Shown here piece by piece: positions 8,401 through 16,933 of a DNA stretch of 64,000 bases. The stretch is taken from the NCBI GenBank assembly GCA_050747525.1, contig JBOGOC010000097.1, positions 62,001 to 126,000 on the forward strand, given 5' to 3'. This DNA comes from JBOGOC01 sp050747525. Lineage in GTDB: Bacteria; Acidobacteriota; Polarisedimenticolia; JACPZX01; DASXTC01. The position numbers and the translations under genes were made by a program. Under the pieces are notes generated by a model. It was not told where the DNA came from, made no database searches, and saw nothing but the letters and a program-made list of their open reading frames with translations. Numbering within the stretch: position 1 is the stretch's first letter; each line of letters starts with the position of its first letter.

Positions 8401-11400
8401 TCACGGGTCCTCGTGACCGGCCATTTGCGATCGGGCTCGAGGACCAGACGGGCGTCAGCGGGGGCGACATCCGGCTGGGCGAGGATCCCCGGCGATGCGG
8501 GTCGTTCTGGAACGTCGGCCACTCCGCGGAGGGCTCGTCGCCGGATTGAGCGAGCGTCGTGAACTGATAGTAAGCCGAGCCGTTGTCGTCGGTCGCCGTG
8601 TTGCCGGCCTCGTCCGTGGAGGAGACCGAGAAGGAATAGGTGGTTCCGCGGAAGAGGTTCTTCAAGATGACGGCGTGGCTCGTCCCCCTGTCCGGCTCGG
8701 ACGACGACGAGGAGGGCGGCGCCGTGGGGCCATGCTGCACGTCCGAGTCGGCCAGCTCGTTGGTGGACCAGATGATCGTGGCGCTCGTGGTTCCCACCTC
8801 GCTCACCTGGACCCCCGTGATGCCTGGCGGCTCGTCATCCACGAGAGCGCTGTCCGTCCTGAGTCCGCTCCCTCCCAGTCCGTCGTCCGCGTCGAAATAG
8901 CTCGCGAGGATGGTGTCGCCGTCCTGGACCTGGAGCTCTCCGTCCGCAGGCTGCGGCGTCGCGCTGGCGTCCAGGGTGACCTCACCCGTGAAGACCGCGC
9001 TGTCGGGGGCTGTCTCCTGAAGCACGATCGGCTCCGGCACCGACTCCGTGTCGCTCGAGACGGACACGATGACCGAATCGTAGCTTCCGGGGTTGGAATT
9101 CATGTCGGAGTCCGCCAGAGTGATCGGGATGGAGGTGCCTGACCGGTACAGGTTCCCCTGGATATCCAGAACTGCGTGACGGGGCGCGGCCCCGCCGGTG
9201 ACGACGAGCGCGTAAGGCTGGCGCTCGGCAACCCCCTTTCCCATCGGGACGAGCTGGCCATGGACCTGTATATTCCAGACACCAAGCCGCACGCCCGACA
9301 CCACCATCACCCCTTCGACGTTGTTGATCACGTCGGGTTCCAACTCGTCGAGGCTCGTGAGAGCCCGCGACTGTCTGGGCGCTGTTGTCACGAACTGGTT
9401 GCCTCGGTAGATCGTGCCATCGGGGGCCGTGACGACGAGGTCGAGGTCGTTGACGAGCGACCCCACGTTCGGCATGGCGGCGAAGTCCGACCAGACCAAC
9501 GTCACCTCAAAGGGCTGGGCCGTATCCCCCACGGCGAATTCGTAGGAGGCCACCTCGTCGGTGCCCACCCCGTCAGCTTCGTCGTGAACCTGCAGGGCGC
9601 GGGCGGATCCAGCGAAGTGGAGGACGCGATCGAGCTGGATGCGTCCCCAACCCTGATTCATGTTGGGGAAGCCGCCCTCGTCATTGGCACCCGTGCCCGG
9701 GCCGGTCATCTCGTCGCCGCTGTTGATCAGAGTCGCCTTGATGAGAGCCGCGGAAGGCGTGAACTTGTCGGATTCCTCACTGGCGCCGGATGGGTACCAT
9801 CCATCCATGTAGTACTGCCGCACGAGAGTCGCGGCACCGGCCACGGCAGGAGTGGCCATGCTCGTTCCGGACGTCTTTCTGTAATCATCGCATTGACCCG
9901 GATCGCATCCTCTGGCCGACCAGATGTCCACACCGGGGGCGACGACATCTGGCTTCAGCCGCCCATCGGCGGTAGGGCCTCTTCCGCTGGAGAACCCACC
10001 AAAAAAGCTCGGGAGGTTGTTCGACGAAGGGAGGCCATTGCCGGAGGCCCCCACGGCGATCACGTTCTTTGCCGCTGCGTGCGGATTGAGATGTTCCGGG
10101 AGGGGGCTCCCCGCGATGTTGCCTGCCGCGAACAGGACTACGAAGTTCGCGTTGTCCCAGATGAAGTCGTCCGTGTTCATCTGGTCCGTACCATATCCAC
10201 CGCAACATGCAAACCCCCAACTATTGCTGTGAATCCAGCTGTTGGCGTCCCGCGCCGGAGCGAAGAGGTCATGAAAGTCATCTGGCGGGAAAATTGCGTT
10301 GCCAAAGTCGGGATCGCTGAGATCCTGCACCTGGAGCATGGCATCGAAAGCCTGTCCATCGTGCGGCTCCAGGGTCTCTTGTTGGTCATCGCCCGAGGGC
10401 ACGCCATCGCCGTCAAAGATGTGCGGTTGGAGATCATCCCCAGCCAGAGTTCCCGCCACGTGGGTTCCATGTTGATCCAGGCCCTGGTCCGAGTCATTTC
10501 CGTGGACGCCGTCCCCATCGGGGACGTAGTACGCCGTCACCTTCCGGTGTCCCGGGCCGGGAAGCGGGACGAGTGGGTCCTCGAACGCATCGTGCTCATA
10601 ATCGAGCCCTGAGTCGGCTATGGTGACAGTCTGCCCGGTGCCGAAGATGCCTTGCTGGTGCACGGGGACCACGCCCGGGCTGTTGCTCTGGATCGTCCAG
10701 GCTGCGACGTCATTCAGGGGATAGTTCGGCACCTTGCGATCGATCCAGAGCACGCCCGGCTCCCGGGCGAGCTTCTCAAGGGCAGTTCGCGGGATCTCGG
10801 CCTGAATCGATCCACCATGGCGTACCGACCGACCACTGGTCCGACCTCCATGCCGGCGGGTTGCGGCTGCCACTTCGGATACTCTGAAGCTTTCCATGGT
10901 CAGGATCTCGACAGGGATGCGAATGCTGGTGTCAATCCTCTCCGGCGCCGGGCCGTCGTCCGCCACCCGAGCGAGCATCTCGTTGACGATGCGGTCGTAA
11001 TCCACTGAAAGGCGTGGACTCAGCTTGTAGGCGGGCTCGAACGGGCCTCTCCATCGAACGAATGGGATGCCATCGATGCGGTGGATCGAATCAGCGTCCG
11101 CCGCGACGAGAAAAGCGTTGTAGTTGATGTAGTGAAGGATCGTGGCGCCCGAAGCCGTGAGCTCCTGCTTCATTGAGTGGGTGACGCGCCTGTCCAGCTG
11201 GACGATGTGGTAATGCAGGGCGTCGTGGGCGACCGGGTCGTGTCTCAGCGCCGGCGGAAGGACAGGCTTGCCGGCAAGAGGGTCGAAGTCGAAGCCATTC
11301 ACGCGGATGCGATTCATATAGGACGGAGTTTCTCTTGCGGGACCGGGATTCGCTTTCTCCCCCGATGAACTGGGCGCGTTCGGATAAAGAAGTAATGCAG

Positions 11401-11452
11401 GCAGCAAAAGGGATAGCGATCCGCGGAGTACAGCAGGGGAGAGTCTGAACAT
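5468..11452 (-). CDS. Giant secreted subtilase (S8) with PQQ propeller, metal-binding motif and three C-terminal repeats
   Basis: About 1994 residues. ATG at 11452 is preferred over 11467 because GGAGGGA lies between them at the right distance. Domains in order: signal peptide; inhibitor-like prodomain (to ~250); subtilisin catalytic domain with Asp280 (TIADSGLD), His328 (DQHGTHVAG), oxyanion Asn445 (AAGN) and Ser531 (SGTSMATP); a beta domain with LVNDLDLVVTAPDG as in P-type domains; a fibronectin-like domain with SSTDEAGN; a PQQ-like seven-bladed propeller (~980-1355); a DxDxDG/CNGIDDNCDG putative metal-binding motif of MopE type (~1355-1395); a choice-of-anchor D (ASH-like) domain (~1400-1510); and three ~160-residue repeats to the end. 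It should act as an extracellular or surface protease with substrate- or wall-binding tail. The stop is at 5468. No sorting signal is seen after the last repeat. Confidence 0.9.
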   Translation of the reverse strand: MFRLSPAVLRGSLSLLLPALLLYPNAPSSSGEKANPGPARETPSYMNRIRVNGFDFDPLAGKPVLPPALRHDPVAHDALHYHIVQLDRRVTHSMKQELTASGATILHYINYNAFLVAADADSIHRIDGIPFVRWRGPFEPAYKLSPRLSVDYDRIVNEMLARVADDGPAPERIDTSIRIPVEILTMESFRVSEVAAATRRHGGRTSGRSVRHGGSIQAEIPRTALEKLAREPGVLWIDRKVPNYPLNDVAAWTIQSNSPGVVPVHQQGIFGTGQTVTIADSGLDYEHDAFEDPLVPLPGPGHRKVTAYYVPDGDGVHGNDSDQGLDQHGTHVAGTLAGDDLQPHIFDGDGVPSGDDQQETLEPHDGQAFDAMLQVQDLSDPDFGNAIFPPDDFHDLFAPARDANSWIHSNSWGFACCGGYGTDQMNTDDFIWDNANFVVLFAAGNIAGSPLPEHLNPHAAAKNVIAVGASGNGLPSSNNLPSFFGGFSSGRGPTADGRLKPDVVAPGVDIWSARGCDPGQCDDYRKTSGTSMATPAVAGAATLVRQYYMDGWYPSGASEESDKFTPSAALIKATLINSGDEMTGPGTGANDEGGFPNMNQGWGRIQLDRVLHFAGSARALQVHDEADGVGTDEVASYEFAVGDTAQPFEVTLVWSDFAAMPNVGSLVNDLDLVVTAPDGTIYRGNQFVTTAPRQSRALTSLDELEPDVINNVEGVMVVSGVRLGVWNIQVHGQLVPMGKGVAERQPYALVVTGGAAPRHAVLDIQGNLYRSGTSIPITLADSDMNSNPGSYDSVIVSVSSDTESVPEPIVLQETAPDSAVFTGEVTLDASATPQPADGELQVQDGDTILASYFDADDGLGGSGLRTDSALVDDEPPGITGVQVSEVGTTSATIIWSTNELADSDVQHGPTAPPSSSSSEPDRGTSHAVILKNLFRGTTYSFSVSSTDEAGNTATDDNGSAYYQFTTLAQSGDEPSAEWPTFQNDPHRRGSSPSRMSPPLTPVWSSSPIANGRSRGPVMAGGRLFSTTTDGYVRARNAFTGGLLWERQLGDANPAAATPAMPVAGNGVVYVTFSSFGTAMLHALDATTGATLWTSSGTTMLLLSGDHVIAVQGPPSQIVALNPSDGSIAWLSPPIDGVVAAASSEGRLLVGTISLAGTTSATLFALSEQDGQILWSQILDGWMVSAPLAVSGKVYVGTDRSSTSTGSFYALDASTGSVSWQVTGFGRISSTAAYDGTALYFSSTNLKNRLRNGYHALRASDGKILWQRALSSPGWQGSLAHAFHSLFGLANDGNFRALDDATGLTIESIDLGSTCAANPTSFNCFYSSPAVAAGWVWVQDGQGAIHAYQAQLADEDADGEPDDLDCLPLDGSIFHGATEVCNGIDDNCDGSVDNLGTGTCDPDIRAEPTSYDFGAYSVGESSPAQSFLVTNQGHAPLNIGAVSIAGVSPCDFMLAADGCTGQSLSMGGSCTLQVVFTPKLTGVRSGALSLLSNDPDTPQLAIPLSGSAQTVVYDLVELPNADAGPNQGSPTPSGAHYLNVDDDPHDGDTTHLAFASGGSKEVFTVADQLHDTDVITRVKVRWAAKKGSGDDWAAKAGLVVGGQEYYGPTVELTQDYSVREEVFTTNPATGQPWTVQDVRAAKLVYQQVSITMELPRARLSEIVLVASARRTPIGASLVELPNGDAGPNHGSPTPAGAHYLNVDDDPHDGDTTHLAFASGGSKEVFSIADQLLDTDLVTGVSVRWAAKKGSGEWEARAGLVLGAQEYYGPTVDMTGGYSVREESFPNNPATGCPWTVQDVRSLKLVYQQVSSPMELPKARLTEIVLVVSLQRMPVIATLTELPNSDASPNQGSPSPSGAHYLNVDEDPHDGNTTHLKFAAAGAKEVYTTADQLHDSDRVQNLKVRWVAKKGSGSDWQAKAGLVIGGQEHYGSTVDLTAGFVIREETFPNNPATGQPWTVAEVRAAKLIYQQVTTTMQLPRAVLTELVLIVTVERAP
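5474..6925 (-). repeat. Three tandem in-frame repeats of ~483-489 bp
   Basis: The block PNxDAGPNxGSPxPxGAHYLNVDxDPHDG starts each unit and TVxxVRxxKLxYQQV..xMELPxAxLxEIVLV ends it. Spacing between equivalent points (about 5888, 6371 and 6860) is 483 and 489 bases. Units are close enough at DNA level to share runs such as the one encoding HYLNVDDDPHDG, which suggests recent duplication or gene conversion. Repeat 3 (C-terminal) has diverged most. The repeat resembles carbohydrate- or surface-binding beta-sandwich modules in shape, but I do not recognise a named family. Confidence 0.85.
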
Positions 11453-11600
11453 GAGTCCCTCCGTCATCCCCGTGGCCTGGTTCCTCGGGGTCGATGTATT
11501 AGTGATCGGAAGGGAGACTAAGTTCCGGCAAACAGGGAATCCGGGCCGCGCTCAGGATCGTCGCTCCGTTCAGTCCCCGCAGAGGTCCTACCTCATACCA

Positions 11601-11624
11601 CCCCAGCCCCTCGCGCGTCTGGGG
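11601..11624. terminator. Weak hairpin downstream of the sulfatase gene
   Basis: A 6-bp inverted repeat (ccccag / ctgggg, loop of 12) lies about 40 bases past the sulfatase stop on the minus strand. No T-run follows. It could end sulfatase transcription before the subtilase promoter, but the stem is short. Confidence 0.25.
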
Positions 11625-11664
11625 ATCGCTGGGTCACAGGTGAAGGCGGCGAGCGAAGGAGGTG

Positions 11665-13167
11665 CTAAAGCGAGACGGACTGCGTGACGAGCATGCCCAG
11701 CTCCGATCGAAGCCGCTCCACGAGATCGCGTCTTCCCGGCTCGTGGAAGAGGTTCCGCTCCTCCCGCGGATCTGCCTTCAGGTCGTACAGCTCGTCCAGC
11801 TCCGGATGCTGGACCCAGTGGATCAACTTGTGCTGCTCGGTCCGTATCGCCCGGTAGTCAGCGTCCAGGACCCAGGGGAAGGGTCTGTCATCGCTGTAGT
11901 TCTCGATGAGGACGCGCTCGCGTCGGGCGCCACCGGGCCGGTTCCTGCTCCTGTCGATCAGGGGGAGGAACGAGCTCCCCTGGATCGTCCCCCCGATCCT
12001 CGCCCCGGCCAGATCAAGCACGGTCGGCGCGAGATCGATCGACGAGACGAGAGCGTCGGACCTCGTGGCCGCCTCCACGACCCGCGGGTACCGGATGAGC
12101 AGCGGCATGCGCACACACTCCTCGTAGGGAAGGCGGCGCTCGACGCTCAGACCGTGCTCGCCGAAAAAGAACCCGTTGTCGCTGGTGAAGACGATGGCGG
12201 TCTCGTCGAGCTCCCCGGACTCCTCGAGATCGGTCAGGATGCGGCCCAACCCTTCGTCGACTGACAGGATCATCTCCGCCCTGTCCCGTATGCTCTGTTC
12301 GCTGGTCCCCGGATCGAGCATGTCGCCGAACTCGCGAACGCTTGCGTCCGAGCCCTTCCGCTCGAGGAACCGCCGGACCATCTCGCTGCCGAGCGTCCCT
12401 GCCGCAGGGCTCTTCGCGATCTTCGACCGTGGGAAGACCTCTTTCTGGTATCGCCCCTGGTGCCGTTGGGCGGCGATGTAGCGGGTTCCGTAGGAGGTGT
12501 CGAGAGAGCCGTCGTTTCTTTGAATCGCGTCGGGGTGCACCGCCTTGTGTGCGAGATAAAGGAGGTACGGACGCGCCGCGCGGCGCTGCCCGCGAATGAA
12601 ACGGAGCGCTCGATCGGTCAGGAGATCGGTCACGTAGCCCGGGACCTTCTGGAGCTTCCCGTCCTGGTACAGCTCGGGATCGACGGTCTTTCCCTGACCG
12701 GGGAAGCTGACCCAGTAGTCGAATCCCGGCCTCGGCGACGGGTCGTTCCCCATGTGCCACTTGCCGACGAGCCCCGTGGCGTAGCCCGATCGCTGCAGCT
12801 CCTGAGGGAAGGTCGGCAGGAGGCGACTCAGGAGGCTGCGGTCGGCGTTGTTGTAGATGCCGTGGCGGGCGGTGTACTGGCCGGTGAGGATGCAGGCCCT
12901 GTTGGGGGAGCAGAGCGGCGTCGCGTGGATCGCCTGCGAGAACGAAGCTCCTTCGCGCGCGAGGCGGTCGATGTTCGGCGTCTTGAGGTAGGGATGGCCA
13001 CCGGCTCCGAACTCGTCCCGTCGAAGGTCGTCGACGACGACGACCAGGATGTTCGGGCGATGATCGAGTCGGGCGGCGCGAATGAACGAGCCCCCCGTCC
13101 CGAGCGCAGCCCCGACGATTGCGCCGCCCAGGAGCTTGAGTGAGGATCGCCGGTTGATGGTCATCAT
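11665..13167 (-). CDS. Type I sulfatase, exported by a Tat-like signal
   Basis: About 500 residues, normal for the family. NRRSSLKLLGG near the N-terminus is a plausible twin-arginine signal with a hydrophobic stretch after it. The mature enzyme starts with PNILVVVVDDLRRDE, whose aspartate pair binds the metal. The activation motif is CSPNR at residues ~86-90: C-x-P-x-R with cysteine, which the formylglycine-generating enzyme converts. Later GKWHMG and a FTSDNGFFFGEHG segment supply the usual lysine, histidine, aspartate and asparagine ligands. Choline-sulfatase and N-sulfoglucosamine/iduronate sulfatases share this layout; the substrate is a sulfate ester, otherwise unknown. ATG at 13167 follows a TTG at 13170; neither has a strong ribosome site. 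No formylglycine-generating enzyme gene lies in the window. Confidence 0.9.
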   Translation of the reverse strand: MMTINRRSSLKLLGGAIVGAALGTGGSFIRAARLDHRPNILVVVVDDLRRDEFGAGGHPYLKTPNIDRLAREGASFSQAIHATPLCSPNRACILTGQYTARHGIYNNADRSLLSRLLPTFPQELQRSGYATGLVGKWHMGNDPSPRPGFDYWVSFPGQGKTVDPELYQDGKLQKVPGYVTDLLTDRALRFIRGQRRAARPYLLYLAHKAVHPDAIQRNDGSLDTSYGTRYIAAQRHQGRYQKEVFPRSKIAKSPAAGTLGSEMVRRFLERKGSDASVREFGDMLDPGTSEQSIRDRAEMILSVDEGLGRILTDLEESGELDETAIVFTSDNGFFFGEHGLSVERRLPYEECVRMPLLIRYPRVVEAATRSDALVSSIDLAPTVLDLAGARIGGTIQGSSFLPLIDRSRNRPGGARRERVLIENYSDDRPFPWVLDADYRAIRTEQHKLIHWVQHPELDELYDLKADPREERNLFHEPGRRDLVERLRSELGMLVTQSVSL

Positions 13168-13275
13168 CAATTGGCCCGGCGAACACTCTACTGGATGACA
13201 CGTTCGCTTGACCAGAGAGAGTACCCTCCGGTGTTCGGCTCGTGAACCACGAAGCGCGCCGGGAAAGGACCCGCT

Positions 13276-14538
13276 TTGGCTCTGAACCCATGGAAAGGGC
13301 TCGAGGGTCTGCCGCGCGACCTGTGGCTGATCTGCGGGGCGGTGCTGATCAACCGCACCGGCACCATGGCGCTTCCTTTCCTGGTGCTCTACCTGACAGG
13401 CAGCGAGGGCTTCAGTGTTGGTGAGGCTGGATTCACGGTGACGCTGTATGGTCTCGGGTCGCTGGTGACGGCCCCGGTGGCCGGGGCTCTGTGTGACCGG
13501 ATCGGCTCACTCCGCGTCATGCGCGCTTCGTTGCTGCTGTCCGGCGCGCTGATGATCCTCATCCCGATGGTGCACGGCAAGCTGGCGATCATGGCTGCGA
13601 CCCTGGTTTTGGCCATGACCGCGGAGGGGGCGCGACCCGCCTCCATGGCGCTTGTGACCGAGGCAGCGCCGGCCGGCCGTCACAAGGCCGCCTTCGCCGT
13701 GCACCGGTTGGCGATCAACCTGGGGATGAGCGTCGGTCCGGCCACGGGCGGGCTGCTGGCCAGCGTGTCCTTCCCGCTCATCTTCTACGTGGACGGGGCC
13801 ACATCGATTGCGGCCGGGCTGGTGCTGACGTCGGTTCGGCTGCCCGCGGTGGAGGCGGCGCGCGCGGCCGCCGTCGCGCGGCAGGCCGAACGACGAGGAA
13901 GCCGGCTGCGCGACGAGCTGCACGCATTCACCGATCGCCGCCTCATGTTCTTTCTGGCGGCGCTGCTGCCGGCGCTCATCGTGTTCTTCCAGCACCAGGC
14001 GGCCATGCCGCTCTATCTGGTCGGCGAGCTGGGCATGAGCGAGGCCACCTACGGCCTGCTGTTCACGGTCAACACCGTGCTGATCATCCTGCTGGAGGTG
14101 CCGCTGAACCTGGCCATGTCTTCCTGGCCGCACCGGCGCGCGCTGCCTCTGGGGGCCCTCCTGACGGGGGCCGGTTTCGGCGCGATGGGGCTGGTGACCG
14201 GCTTCCCCATGGTCGCGCTCACCGTGGTCGTCTGGACCTTCGGGGAGATGATCCTGCTGCCCGGCGCGTCGGCATGGGTCGCGGAGAGCGCGCCGGCGCA
14301 CCGTCTCGGCGCGTACATGGGGTTATTCGTGATGAGCTTCTCGGTGGCCTTCGCCATCGGCCCGTGGCTAGGGGCCACGGTGTACGACCGCTATGGTGGC
14401 GGCGCTCTCTGGGGCATGGCCTTCCTGTGCGGCTGCCTTTCAGCGGCGCTCATGACGATGATCAGCGAGCCGCCGACGCCGGGAGTGCCACGCCGAGAGC
14501 TGGCTGATGAGCAGGTCCCCACGAATCTCGCGGACTAA
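13276..14538 (+). CDS. MFS transporter (12 helices, drug-efflux type)
   Basis: About 420 residues with 12 predicted membrane helices. It starts at TTG 13276, six bases after GGGAAAGGA; the ATG nearby at 13290 is out of frame. The helix 2-3 loop reads GALCDRIGSLRVMR, the MFS 'G..aDR.GRr' motif A. Helix 5 reads NLGMSVGPATGGLLA, close to the efflux-type motif C. A cytoplasmic basic loop (RQAERRGSRLRDELHAF) splits the two six-helix halves. It likely exports a hydrophobic compound or small metabolite. It runs divergently from the sulfatase (109 bases apart) and converges on a TetR remnant and the glyoxalase gene. Confidence 0.88.
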   Translation: MALNPWKGLEGLPRDLWLICGAVLINRTGTMALPFLVLYLTGSEGFSVGEAGFTVTLYGLGSLVTAPVAGALCDRIGSLRVMRASLLLSGALMILIPMVHGKLAIMAATLVLAMTAEGARPASMALVTEAAPAGRHKAAFAVHRLAINLGMSVGPATGGLLASVSFPLIFYVDGATSIAAGLVLTSVRLPAVEAARAAAVARQAERRGSRLRDELHAFTDRRLMFFLAALLPALIVFFQHQAAMPLYLVGELGMSEATYGLLFTVNTVLIILLEVPLNLAMSSWPHRRALPLGALLTGAGFGAMGLVTGFPMVALTVVVWTFGEMILLPGASAWVAESAPAHRLGAYMGLFVMSFSVAFAIGPWLGATVYDRYGGGALWGMAFLCGCLSAALMTMISEPPTPGVPRRELADEQVPTNLAD

Positions 14539-14539
14539 C

Positions 14540-14648
14540 TGTGGCTGAGACCAACAGTGCGTCCACTGCCGCGTCGATGACCTGCCCGATCAGCTTGTCG
14601 CGGTCGGACCAGGGGAAGAGGATCACGAGGTAGAGGACTGGCTACGGA
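14540..14648 (-). pseudogene. C-terminal fragment of a TetR-family regulator
   Basis: One minus-strand frame reads LYLVILFPWSDRDKLIGQVIDAAVDALL. It matches the C-terminus of the intact TetR at 40356-40961 (PAFPWADRDRLIGLVVDAAVDGLL) nearly residue for residue. A stop interrupts the frame just upstream at about 14650 and no DNA-binding part is present. It is a truncated relict of a paralogous regulator whose target may have been the adjacent MFS gene. Bases 14649-14739 hold nothing recognisable. Confidence 0.6.
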
Positions 14649-14739
14649 CTCGAATCGCCATGACCCCCATCGTGCCGGCACGCGGTCCGCAATGGCCTCC
14701 CTGTGGTCACAGAGCCTCCTGCCTGAATCTGGCGCCGCC

Positions 14740-15168
14740 TCAGTGGCCCGGCCGTTGGAGAAACATCCAGCGGTGGCCTTCCAGGTCCTCGACGCGGTAC
14801 CGGCGTCCCGGGCCGCCGCCCTCCGGTTCCGACAAGATCGAGGCGCCCGCTTTTCTGGCTCGTTCGCAGTGCGCGTCAACGTCCTCGATGTGAACCAGCA
14901 CGCCGTCGATGACCCAGGGAACGGCAGCCCACCGGCGGGCCGGCTCGCAGCGTTCTCGATGCCGCCTCGGGCTCTCGTAATCCGGCGTTGGCGTCGCAAG
15001 CATGATCACGCCGTTGCCGACCGCCATCTCACCGTGGCTGAGTCTCCCGTCGGCGTCGAGCATGCGGGCGGTCTCTCGAAACCCGAACGCACGGGCAAGC
15101 CATTCGAGCGCGGCGACACCATTCTCATAGGAGAGCATGGGGACCACGGCAGGACTCACCTCCTTCAT
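14740..15168 (-). CDS. Glyoxalase/bleomycin-resistance (VOC) superfamily protein
   Basis: About 142 residues from ATG at 15168, giving a 4-base overlap with the stop of the upstream frame, so the two were translationally coupled. The sequence opens with AVVPMLSYENGVAALEWLARAFGF, the first beta-alpha unit of VOC proteins, then MLDADGRLSHGEMAVGNGVIML with a metal-position histidine. The second repeat has VHIEDVDAHCERARKAGASILSEPEGG and ends YRVEDLEGHRWMFLQ, with the DpeGH.W motif typical of the PhnB-like branch. The role could be dioxygenase, isomerase or antibiotic binding; PhnB-like members are mostly uncharacterised. The longer frame upstream is not used. Confidence 0.85.
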   Translation of the reverse strand: MKEVSPAVVPMLSYENGVAALEWLARAFGFRETARMLDADGRLSHGEMAVGNGVIMLATPTPDYESPRRHRERCEPARRWAAVPWVIDGVLVHIEDVDAHCERARKAGASILSEPEGGGPGRRYRVEDLEGHRWMFLQRPGH

Positions 15169-15407
15169 TGCTTCCTCCCCTCGAATTCGAAGGTCATCTG
15201 GCTGGCGTCCGGCAGGGTGATCACCGACCTGGTGGTCATGCGCCAGGGGTCGGGGAAGGTCCAGGTGATCGATTCGGTCATGGGCTTGCCCTGAAGGCCG
15301 CCGACGAACGGATCGAACACGACTGTCGACTCTCCCTTCCAAAGCCCTTTGTGATCATGAACTTCTCCCATGGAGGTCACGCACACGGCCTCAGTCCATC
15401 CATTCAT
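15165..15407 (-). pseudogene. C-terminal part of a DUF1579-like lipid-binding-fold protein
   Basis: The ~80-residue frame reads GEVHDHKGLWKGESTVVFDPFVGGLQGKPMTESITWTFPDPWRMTTRS and ends FEFEGRKQ. It resembles the last strands of DUF1579/SRPBCC-like proteins ('W.f.......mt.rs.t..dg..m.fefeg'). Intact members have about 150 residues; the N-terminal half is absent, although the frame stays open upstream without recognisable sequence. The stop overlaps the glyoxalase start. It may still be translated from ATG 15407, but as a partial domain. Bases 15408-15622 hold no other gene. Confidence 0.5.
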
Positions 15408-15622
15408 GAAGAAAACCCATGAGTCGGTGCCAGGCCATTCTAACCCGGAATCCGGACGCGCCTGCCTGGTTCCAGACGAACCTGTTCCGAGCCCTGTGCG
15501 CCGTCGCCGCCGCGATGGTCAAGTGGTGTCATGAGACGTGGAGTCGCTTTCGTCCCCGTGCACGGCGAGCCTAGGTGGGCGGGCCGCTGTCACCGGCCCG
15601 CCGTTTCGAGCAGGGTGTGTGT

Positions 15623-16786
15623 CTAGCGTTGGACTGCGAGGAAACCGATGCCGTCGGCGGTGTACCCGGCGATCTGGCCTTCGTTGTTGATATCTCCCGC
15701 GATGGTGAGGACCGGTGCGCCTGGTGCCAGGTCATTGAGCTTCTGTACCGGGGCCGTTGGAGTCTGCCAGATCACCGCCCGAAGGCCGACGCCGGCGATC
15801 CTCACCAGTCCTACGACCTGGTTGTTGTCGTTGATGCCCAGCGCCTGGCTGCGAATCGTTCCTGGCAGTTCATCCAGCTTGATGATGCCGCCTTCTTTGG
15901 TCCAGACGAAGGCTCGATAGTTCACGGTGCCTTCCTGATCGAGCGGCAGGGAGAAGCCCACGACGACACCGTCGTTGTTGATGGCCGTCGGTGTGTTCCA
16001 GGTATGACCACCAAGGTCATCGATCCGCTGGGGCACGCCGTTCTCCCACAGCACCGAGTGCTTGGCACTGACGCCGCCAACGGCAATCCCGCAATCACCG
16101 GAAATCCCGACGACCTGCCCCTTGTCATTGATCGCAACGGCCGCGCTGGTCGTGTCGCCTGGCAACGGTGGCAGCTCCTGCATCTCCCCCTTGGGTCCCC
16201 AGATCACGGCCCGGAACTGCAACGTTTGAAACTCCGGATCGCACGTGGGGTCATGGATGCCATTCTCCGCCCAACCGACAATCTGCCCGCGGGCGTTCAC
16301 GGCCGTGGCGTAGCTGTTGTACCCACCGGGAAACGCCGGCAGAGCCGTCATGACGCCCTTCTCCCAACGAAACCCCTTGCAGACCTTCCCGGTCGGCACT
16401 CCAGGCGCGAAGAACGGCCAGCAGGAGAAGGAGTTCTGCAACGGACTCAGGGGGTTGTCCTGCGTCGTGTCGGAGATACCCACGATGACACCATTGTTGC
16501 TCTTGACTGGCCAGGCGACGGCACTGTTGGTCTCCGGCCCGCCAAGGGAACCCAGGTCAATCGGTACCGGGCCACCCATCCACAGCGCAGCACGTGAGAC
16601 AGCGTCACCTTGCCTATTCGCCTGCCCGGTGACCCAGCCACGATCATTGATGCCGTTGGCTCCGGCGGCACCGCCAAGCCCCTGCAGGGTGGTAACCTCG
16701 TAGGTCTGGGCAGCCAGATCTGTCGGCAACGCCAGTGCGGCCAGGACTAGGGCCGCATCAATCCAGCGGGTGTTTCGCGACGTCAT
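15623..16786 (-). CDS. Secreted HAF-repeat protein
   Basis: About 387 residues. Start ATG 16786 has a perfect AGGAGG seven bases upstream; a frame that continues to 17557 is antisense to the Ada-AlkA gene and is not used. The signal peptide ends at DLAAQ-TYEV. Seven or so HAF-type units follow, each with 'a.gIndrGqVvGya......raalW..G....L..L.G': examples are ANGINDRGWVTGQA, AINDKGQVVGIS, AINNDGVVVGFS, GINDNNQVVGLV and DINNEGQIAGYT. These build a beta-propeller-like extracellular protein of unknown ligand, common in Acidobacteria and proteobacteria. The gene diverges from the Ada-AlkA gene across 147 bases that should hold both promoters. Confidence 0.88.
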   Translation of the reverse strand: MTSRNTRWIDAALVLAALALPTDLAAQTYEVTTLQGLGGAAGANGINDRGWVTGQANRQGDAVSRAALWMGGPVPIDLGSLGGPETNSAVAWPVKSNNGVIVGISDTTQDNPLSPLQNSFSCWPFFAPGVPTGKVCKGFRWEKGVMTALPAFPGGYNSYATAVNARGQIVGWAENGIHDPTCDPEFQTLQFRAVIWGPKGEMQELPPLPGDTTSAAVAINDKGQVVGISGDCGIAVGGVSAKHSVLWENGVPQRIDDLGGHTWNTPTAINNDGVVVGFSLPLDQEGTVNYRAFVWTKEGGIIKLDELPGTIRSQALGINDNNQVVGLVRIAGVGLRAVIWQTPTAPVQKLNDLAPGAPVLTIAGDINNEGQIAGYTADGIGFLAVQR

Positions 16787-16933
16787 GGTTATCCTCCTGA
16801 TAGATGAAGTGGGACGGAATGTCCAACCGCCCACGGATTCACAGAAGCAGTACCTCCAGCAAGAGGTGGGTACTCGCCGGTTTCGGACGCACAACCGGAC
16901 TTGAGGGATTTGATGTCTGAAAAGGGCTGATCG

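Noticed and set aside
9176..10612. 478-codon plus-strand frame inside the subtilase gene
   Set aside because: Shadow frame of a gene whose catalytic triad and domains are clear on the minus strand.
12014..13291. Open minus-strand frame overlapping the sulfatase
   Set aside because: Second frame of the same strand with low-complexity RP-rich translation; the sulfatase frame carries the CxPxR and metal motifs.
14535..14999. 154-codon minus-strand frame downstream of the glyoxalase gene
   Set aside because: Overlaps the glyoxalase in another frame and has no coherent translation; only the TetR tail in a different frame is meaningful.
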